DNA of 64,000 nt, taken from positions 1 to 64,000 of the forward strand of contig NZ_JAVRHM010000015.1 in NCBI RefSeq assembly GCF_031846525.1, read 5' to 3'. The first letter of the stretch is position 1. Each line of letters starts with the position of its first letter. Under the pieces are notes generated by a model. That model did no database searches. It was not told where the DNA came from and worked only from the letters and a program-made list of their open reading frames with translations. Shown here one piece after another: positions 58,623 through 64,000 of the stretch. Both the position numbers and the translations under genes were made by a program. Source of the DNA: Autumnicola patrickiae (GTDB lineage Bacteria; Bacteroidota; Bacteroidia; Flavobacteriales; Flavobacteriaceae).

Positions 58623-58630
58623 CAAAGATA
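58623..58630 (-). promoter_or_regulatory. -7 box of atpD-atpC
   Basis: The minus strand reads TATCTTTG followed by CACCC, as at rplM and rplU, about 95 nt before the start codon. The 58528-58877 gap holds nothing else that I can support. Confidence 0.6.
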
Positions 58631-58877
58631 GTTTTTTCTTTATAAATTCATATACCGCAATAAAGAAGTTTTTTTATAATATATGACGTGATAAAGCGTA
58701 GAAATGCAAAAAGACTTTTTATTCTAAGAATCATCTTCTGTACCTTTTTCCAGAAGCAATAATATTTTGAGAATAGTTGTAAAAGCTCATACCAGAAAAT
58801 TACATAAAACATTTCTCTATACTATATTGCACAAGGAGAAGTTATATTTTTAATAAAGAATTACTCTATAAGCGAAC

Positions 58878-59891
58878 TTAAAGCTCGGAGTAAAACCGTA
58901 TAATACCCTCTGAGATCAAAGAACTACCGAGATTACTAAGATGAGTGTCTCCTTTAAGGTATGTGTTATATTTAGAGGAGGTTAATATCTCTTCGGCATT
59001 TAAATAGTTCACTTCTTTATGGCTTAATATAGAGAATAGCCTTGACAAATTATCTGGCTTCTTTTCCATTGACAGCAAATCATGGAAAACAGTTTCTTTA
59101 TTCGGAATAGCTAAAAACAGAAATTCCATGTCCATTTTCCTGCAAATCATTTGCATTCTTTCAATATCTTCTGCCAGTTTAGCTAATTCTTTATCTGAAT
59201 ATCTTTTAGCAGCCTTACCCTCAAAAAAAGAAATCCCCTCCCCACCATTGGATTTCGGGTATTGTTTATCTATACGCTGTAGCTGGTACTTCAAATTAGC
59301 AACTGATGGAAGATCTAACCCTTCATTTAGAAATTTTTGGACAGAATGCAAAACTATATTTTTTCTAATCTCCCTTTCGTTTTCAAATTGAATATAAAAG
59401 TCTACATCAGGTACAGAAATAGCGTGCATATTTCTTTCTATAATTTCATACACTAATAGTTTTGGCTTAGGGTATCTATCGGATACATATTTGAGGTTAT
59501 TTGCAAAACTCAAACTACCTTTTATCCTAATAGCATTAGCTTTATAATCTGATTTGGAATTTATATGAGCCTGAATTGTCTCGTCTTGCTTAAGCATAAC
59601 CAAACTGGAAAAAGAGTCCCCACAGATTAATATGTCGAGGTTATTAAAATTACTGCTATTCCTATTACCAAAAGGATCTGTAATAAGATTGGTTTTACGC
59701 TCTTTCTTCGATAAATCTTCCTGTAATACATATGAAGACACATTTTCATTAGGATAGAAAAAAGTATCATAGAACAAGTTTGTACCTGGTCTTCTGAAAT
59801 CCCTATAAACACCCGACATAAAATATTCGAACGATAGAACTAAAAAAACAAAACCTAAAAAAATAAAAATATGTTTTATAAATTGTTTCAT
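58878..59891 (-). CDS. SGNH-like protein, AlgJ/AlgX-type O-acetylation partner
   Basis: This 337-residue protein has one N-terminal membrane anchor (residues about 8-27) and an SGNH/GDSL-like domain: GDSFSS (91-96) gives the nucleophile Ser and DTHLSN (Asp315, His317) the other catalytic residues. This is the layout of the AlgJ/AlgX proteins that finish polysaccharide O-acetylation in the periplasm. It starts one base after the MBOAT gene stop, so they form one unit. The polysaccharide is unknown. Confidence 0.85.
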   Translation of the reverse strand: MKQFIKHIFIFLGFVFLVLSFEYFMSGVYRDFRRPGTNLFYDTFFYPNENVSSYVLQEDLSKKERKTNLITDPFGNRNSSNFNNLDILICGDSFSSLVMLKQDETIQAHINSKSDYKANAIRIKGSLSFANNLKYVSDRYPKPKLLVYEIIERNMHAISVPDVDFYIQFENEREIRKNIVLHSVQKFLNEGLDLPSVANLKYQLQRIDKQYPKSNGGEGISFFEGKAAKRYSDKELAKLAEDIERMQMICRKMDMEFLFLAIPNKETVFHDLLSMEKKPDNLSRLFSILSHKEVNYLNAEEILTSSKYNTYLKGDTHLSNLGSSLISEGIIRFYSEL

Positions 59892-61325
59892 CTAGAACTG
59901 AAAGTAAATGAAAGGGGCTTCGTAAGTGTTAAAAGAGCTCATTACCCAAAAACCGAAAAACAGGTATATAACCCATCTAAAAATACGGTTTATCTCATCC
60001 AATACAGACAAATCGCCATTTTCATCCTTTCTCAGCAGCCAATCTAAAATTACTATTATTACCACATATTCGATTCCTGAACGATAACTATATGGGATAT
60101 GAAAATCAAAAACCATTCTTTCAATATAACGGAAAGCATCAGAAATAGTTTCACTTCTAAAGAAAATCCAACCAAGACAAATTATAAAAAATGTTGTTAT
60201 TATTTGAAGTACTTCCTTTATAGTAGGTAGATATCTTTCCCAGGCTACTATTTTGGAAAATCTGGAATTTTTCTTTGTTAAAAAAAAAGGCAGATAAAAT
60301 ACAGCATGTGTTACCCCCCACATCAAAAAAGTCCAATTTGCACCATGCCACAGTCCACTTACTGCAAAAACAATAAAAACATTCCTTACACTATTTATTT
60401 TTGAGATTTTGGATCCACCGAGAGGAATATAAAGATAATCCCTGAACCAAGTTGTAAGAGATATATGCCAACGTCTCCAGAACTCACTGATATTCCTTGA
60501 AAAGTATGGAAATCTAAAATTCACCATAAGATTGATCCCGAATAATTTCGCAGTACCTATTGCGATATCTGAATATCCGCTAAAATCGCAATAGATTTGA
60601 AAAGCAAAATAAATTACGCCCAGGAAAAGGATACCCCCGTGTAGATTGGAATAATTTGAGAATATTCTATCCACATGAGGAGCTAAAGAATCAGCGATGA
60701 CGATCTTTTTAAAAAACCCCCACAAAATTAATCGCAGACCAGATACTCCCTGGGAATATTTAAAATTTTTCCTTTTTTTAATTTGAGAAAGAAGACTTTT
60801 TGCTCTTTCTATTGGACCTGCAACTAATTGAGGAAAGAAAGAAACAAAGACACTAAAAGCTATAAAATCTTTTTCTGCAGGAATTTTCCTTTTATATACA
60901 TCTATAGTATAAGATAAAGTTTGGAAGGTATAAAAAGAAATACCTACTGGAAGAACAATATTCATAGTCCAGTAAGAAACAGCCTGATATCCTAAAGAAT
61001 TGAGTAAACTGATCCAGGATTCAATAAAAAACCCAAAATATTTAAAAAAAATTAAGATTCCTAGATTGGTAGAGATACTTAACCACAGAAATATTAATTT
61101 AAGTTTCTTTGTATTTCCTTTCTCAATGTAGATGCCGCAAAAATAGTCCACAACCGTAGAAAGAAGAATCAAAAGTAAAAATCTCCAGTCCCACCAACCA
61201 TAAAAGAAGTAGGAGCTAAGAAGTAATAGAACATTTCGAGCTACAAGAGCTTTGCTATTTAAATACCAGTATAATATAAAAACTACAGGAAGAAAAACTA
61301 AATATTCGACAGAATTAAACAGCAT
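59892..61325 (-). CDS. MBOAT family O-acyltransferase, AlgI-like
   Basis: This 477-residue integral membrane protein has about ten helices and belongs to the MBOAT family, AlgI-like, which moves acetyl groups from cytoplasm to periplasm for polysaccharide O-acetylation. The conserved residues are in FWRRWHISLTTWFRDYLYIP and VFAVSGLWHGANWTFLMWG (the MBOAT His). It is 38 nt downstream of glmS and directly followed by the SGNH gene. The probable product is an acetylated surface polysaccharide or exopolysaccharide. Confidence 0.9.
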   Translation of the reverse strand: MLFNSVEYLVFLPVVFILYWYLNSKALVARNVLLLLSSYFFYGWWDWRFLLLILLSTVVDYFCGIYIEKGNTKKLKLIFLWLSISTNLGILIFFKYFGFFIESWISLLNSLGYQAVSYWTMNIVLPVGISFYTFQTLSYTIDVYKRKIPAEKDFIAFSVFVSFFPQLVAGPIERAKSLLSQIKKRKNFKYSQGVSGLRLILWGFFKKIVIADSLAPHVDRIFSNYSNLHGGILFLGVIYFAFQIYCDFSGYSDIAIGTAKLFGINLMVNFRFPYFSRNISEFWRRWHISLTTWFRDYLYIPLGGSKISKINSVRNVFIVFAVSGLWHGANWTFLMWGVTHAVFYLPFFLTKKNSRFSKIVAWERYLPTIKEVLQIITTFFIICLGWIFFRSETISDAFRYIERMVFDFHIPYSYRSGIEYVVIIVILDWLLRKDENGDLSVLDEINRIFRWVIYLFFGFWVMSSFNTYEAPFIYFQF

Positions 61326-61363
61326 TTACTTCCTATAATTTCTCTAGCTTTTACAGCCAATTT

Positions 61364-63211
61364 TCACTCTACAGTAACAGATTTAGCCAGATTCCTTGGT
61401 TGATCTACATTTTTTCCAAGCATTACTGCTATGTGGTAAGAAAGTAACTGCAACGGAATTGTAGTAAGAAGCGGCGTAAGAGATTCCATGGTCTCCGGTA
61501 CTTCAATAACATGATCTGCAAGTTCACGAACTTCGGTATCGCCATGAGTCACCACAGCAATTATTTTTCCTTTTCTGGATTTAATCTCCTGGATATTACT
61601 TACAACTTTTTCGTAATGTCCTTTCTTGGTAGCAATTACCACCACTGGCATTTGCTCATCGATAAGGGCAATAGGTCCGTGCTTCATTTCTGCTGCGGGA
61701 TATCCTTCAGCATGTATATAGGAAATCTCTTTTAGTTTTAAAGCTCCTTCCAACGCAACCGGGAAATTAAAACCTCTTCCCAGATAAAGACAATTAGTTG
61801 CATTTTTATAAATATCTGCAATTCCACGAATATGCTCGTCAGAATTAAGCGCTTCTTTCACTTTCTCCGGAATTCTTTCCAGCTCCTGCAGATGGAAACG
61901 GAAATCTGAATTAGAAATTGTTCCTTTATGCTTCGCAAGCTTTAAAGCCATTAGAGTTAAAACTGTAATTTGTGTGGTAAAAGCTTTAGTTGAAGCCACT
62001 CCTATTTCCGGACCGGCATGAGTGTAAGCACCTGCATGCGTTTCCCTTGAAATTGAAGAGCCAACGACATTACACACCCCAAACACAAAAGCACCTTTTT
62101 CTTTAGCCAGTTTTATAGCAGCCATAGTATCTGCCGTTTCCCCACTCTGGGAAATAGCAATTACCACATCATTTTCTGAAATTATTGGATTCCTGTACCT
62201 AAATTCTGAAGCATATTCTACCTCTACAGGTATCCTTGCAAGGTCTTCGAAAATATATTCTGCAACAAGCCCTGCATGCCATGAGGTTCCGCAGGCAACA
62301 ATAAGGATTCTTCGGGCATTGGAAATTCGTTCAATATTATCATCTACACCCGCCATTCTAATTATACCCTGGTCTGGTAACATCCTACCCCTATAAGTAT
62401 CACTTATAGCACTTGGCTGCTCGTAGATCTCTTTAAGCATGAAATGTTCGTAACCTCCTTTTTCTATTTGCTCCAGGTTCATCTGAAGTTCATGAACATA
62501 AGGATCCACAAGTGCGTCATCTTTAATTTTTCTAATTTTCACTCCTTTATGAAGACGAACAACTGCCATCTCACCATCTTCCAGGTAAATTGCGTTGTTT
62601 GTGAATTCAATAAAAGGAGAAGCATCTGACGCTACAAAGAATTCTTCTTCGCCAACACCTATTGCAAGAGGGCTACCCAACCTTGCGACCACTATTTCAT
62701 CTGGTTTATTCTTATCAAAAACCGCAATTGCATAAGCACCAATTGTTTGGTTTAGCGCTATTTGCACTGCCTTGCCGAGTTTAACCCCTTCCTTTAGTTT
62801 TACATCTTCAATAAGGTTAACAAGAACCTCCGTATCTGTTTCACTCTTAAAGCTGTAACCTCGTTTTTTAAGTTCCTTTTTAAGAGAATCGTAATTTTCT
62901 ATAATTCCGTTATGAATTATCACAAGGTCTCCGGAATTTGAATAGTGTGGATGGGAATTCACATCATTGGGCTCCCCATGAGTAGCCCAACGTGTATGAC
63001 CAATTCCTACATTTCCAGATAAATCAATGGAATTTTCCATTTTCTCTTTGAGGTCTGAAACTTTTCCTTTTGTCTTACAAAGCTTAAGTTCACCCTCCTC
63101 AAATAAGGCAATTCCGGCGCTATCATACCCACGGTATTCTAATCGCTGAAGTCCTTTTAAAACTATGGGATAAGCATCCCTGTGGCCAATATAACCTACA
63201 ATTCCACACAT
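61364..63211 (-). CDS. glmS: Glutamine-fructose-6-phosphate aminotransferase
   Basis: GlmS makes glucosamine 6-phosphate, the first step to UDP-GlcNAc, peptidoglycan and LPS. The 615-residue protein has the Ntn glutaminase start MCGIVGYIGHRDA (nucleophile Cys2), GIGHTRWATHGEP, and two SIS isomerase domains (ACGTSWHAGLVAEY, QSGETADTMAAIK, GVASTKAFTTQ and EGYPAAEMKHGPIALID). The length is normal. It is co-transcribed with the DUF4270 gene (5 nt upstream) and with the MBOAT/SGNH acetylation pair, linking amino-sugar supply to polysaccharide modification. No glmS riboswitch is seen, as the upstream space is only 5 nt. Confidence 0.97.
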   Translation of the reverse strand: MCGIVGYIGHRDAYPIVLKGLQRLEYRGYDSAGIALFEEGELKLCKTKGKVSDLKEKMENSIDLSGNVGIGHTRWATHGEPNDVNSHPHYSNSGDLVIIHNGIIENYDSLKKELKKRGYSFKSETDTEVLVNLIEDVKLKEGVKLGKAVQIALNQTIGAYAIAVFDKNKPDEIVVARLGSPLAIGVGEEEFFVASDASPFIEFTNNAIYLEDGEMAVVRLHKGVKIRKIKDDALVDPYVHELQMNLEQIEKGGYEHFMLKEIYEQPSAISDTYRGRMLPDQGIIRMAGVDDNIERISNARRILIVACGTSWHAGLVAEYIFEDLARIPVEVEYASEFRYRNPIISENDVVIAISQSGETADTMAAIKLAKEKGAFVFGVCNVVGSSISRETHAGAYTHAGPEIGVASTKAFTTQITVLTLMALKLAKHKGTISNSDFRFHLQELERIPEKVKEALNSDEHIRGIADIYKNATNCLYLGRGFNFPVALEGALKLKEISYIHAEGYPAAEMKHGPIALIDEQMPVVVIATKKGHYEKVVSNIQEIKSRKGKIIAVVTHGDTEVRELADHVIEVPETMESLTPLLTTIPLQLLSYHIAVMLGKNVDQPRNLAKSVTVE

Positions 63212-63216
63212 AATTC

Positions 63217-64000
63217 TTATTCGTTTGTTTCTGTATAATAAATTCTTAGCTTCAGCCTTTTTTCTTCATCCTCAGATCTGTTTCCATGCAAAACAGTTCC
63301 AAGCGGAGTCAATGCCGAAGTTAGGGGCACTCTATTTATAGTATCATTTTCAGATCCTCTTACTGCAGCGTTTGCCGTAATATTAATATTAGGTGTAACT
63401 ACAAGCCCAAGACGCACATTAGTGGAATCTTTATTGAGAATGTTGTTTACGTGCTGAGTTATACGTAGTGTGTATTTTACACCGCTACCATCCTCATCCC
63501 TTTCCAGGCGTGTAGAATGACTTGTTACAGAGTTTAGGGGATTTGTATTACTTCCACCAGTGTCATACGTATAATCAATCAATCTTCTGTTATTGTTTAA
63601 ATCATAAAGATAAATACGTTCCGGTTCATTTACTCCTTCAGTCATATCCTGATTAACATAAAAATTAAGATTTGCCTCGTTTACCAGCCAATTGTTCTGC
63701 TTTAATTCTTCAAGTTCAGCAGCATCTGAGAATAAAGTAATAATCGCCATACTACCTTCAGCTCCTTTGATGTAAAGATTCTCGGCACCACCCTGGCTTC
63801 CGGAGCTTTGAATAGCCTGCAAAACCTCATCGGGATATTCACCTTCAAAAGTATTCACGACATTGTTACCAAAGTTTAGTTTAAAGCTCCTTCTTGCTCT
63901 AGTAGTTTCCTCCTCCTCATTTGTAGGTGCGCGATCATATTTATAATAAAGAGTTATTCCTGCTCCACTTGCTGCAAGGTTGAGCAACATCATACTACCA
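63217..64000 (-). CDS. DUF4270 lipoprotein, partial
   Basis: The reading frame is open to the window edge; the segment shown encodes the C-terminal 261 residues. It has a DUF4270-like pattern: LNFGNNVVNTFEGEYPDEVL, AAELEELKQNNWLVNEANLN and VNEPERIYLYDLNNNRRLID. Full-length relatives of about 550 residues are surface lipoproteins next to glmS in Bacteroidota, sometimes involved in polysaccharide export. The start lies outside the window, so the internal Met at 63993 is not the true start. The function is unknown. Confidence 0.85.
   Translation of the reverse strand, partial: GSMMLLNLAASGAGITLYYKYDRAPTNEEEETTRARRSFKLNFGNNVVNTFEGEYPDEVLQAIQSSGSQGGAENLYIKGAEGSMAIITLFSDAAELEELKQNNWLVNEANLNFYVNQDMTEGVNEPERIYLYDLNNNRRLIDYTYDTGGSNTNPLNSVTSHSTRLERDEDGSGVKYTLRITQHVNNILNKDSTNVRLGLVVTPNINITANAAVRGSENDTINRVPLTSALTPLGTVLHGNRSEDEEKRLKLRIYYTETNE

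Noticed and set aside
1..64000. CRISPR arrays, tRNA or rRNA genes, phage or insertion sequences
   Set aside because: None were seen by eye; no repeat-spacer pattern, no cloverleaf, no transposase or integrase.

Overview
The window is a stretch of a low-G+C (roughly 38 %) Bacteroidota chromosome, almost certainly family Flavobacteriaceae and probably a marine genus of the Gramella/Salegentibacter type (the genus is a guess). The evidence is gldD/gldE gliding genes, a type IX secretion (T9SS) sorting domain, a SusC-like TonB receptor, the DUF4270-glmS and mutY-ssb-gldE-gldD neighbourhoods, ribosomal proteins with Bacteroidota-style tails, little use of Shine-Dalgarno sites, and promoters of the form TTTG-N19-TAnnTTTG. 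No tRNA, rRNA, CRISPR array, prophage or intact insertion sequence was seen. It is mostly core genome.

Layout. 0.07-0.7 kb: lipoprotein. 1-3.9 kb: rplM-rpsI, rpsB-tsf. 4-7.3 kb: trmN6, a glutaryl-CoA dehydrogenase-like enzyme, a 59-residue Cys-rich protein (6248-6427, minus), a DUF3050 protein. 7.5-11.3 kb (minus): ferredoxin, Nfu scaffold, Mrp/ApbC ATPase, alkyltransferase-like protein, LysE exporter, trmB. 11.4-14.1 kb: glycosyltransferase, then a PhoR/PhoB-like pair. 14.4-19.3 kb: surface lipoprotein, TonB receptor and a mini-protein made only of a signal peptide and a T9SS tail, preceded by a four-fold 11-bp repeat resembling a Pho box. 19.3-25.6 kb: LuxE-like protein, tyrS, epimerase, DUF4296 lipoprotein, dihydroorotase, GT2 transferase. 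25.7-29.4 kb: DUF4271, hemD, DUF423, Lrp/AsnC regulator, a conserved small protein, ferritin. 29.7-34.7 kb: rpmA, rplU, DUF4199 and an M16 protease pair (one active, one degenerate). 35.2-41.7 kb: gldD, gldE, ssb, mutY, HU, a 29-residue very basic protein, rng, recX. 41.7-49.7 kb: SnoaL-like protein, JmjC-like cupin, and a biotin cluster (bioF-bioD-bioA-SET protein-ketoacyl synthase-bioB). 49.7-56 kb: mgtC and a seven-gene Mrp Na+/H+ antiporter operon. 56.6-58.5 kb: atpD-atpC. 58.9-64 kb: SGNH and MBOAT O-acetylation pair, glmS, and a truncated DUF4270 protein.

Most notable: (1) a dispersed intergenic motif, AAAATGGCAATT within a short palindrome, found six times and only outside genes, with one MITE-like inverted pair; (2) a biotin operon carrying a ketoacyl synthase and a SET-domain protein but no bioC/bioH; (3) two overlooked tiny genes; (4) a putative Pho-box array next to phoB/phoR; (5) -7 boxes only 4 nt from start codons, suggesting leaderless mRNAs; (6) intercistronic hairpins without U-tracts in rpsB/tsf, lipoprotein/TonB receptor and atpD/atpC; (7) two copies of a near-perfect palindromic repeat; (8) two gene relics.
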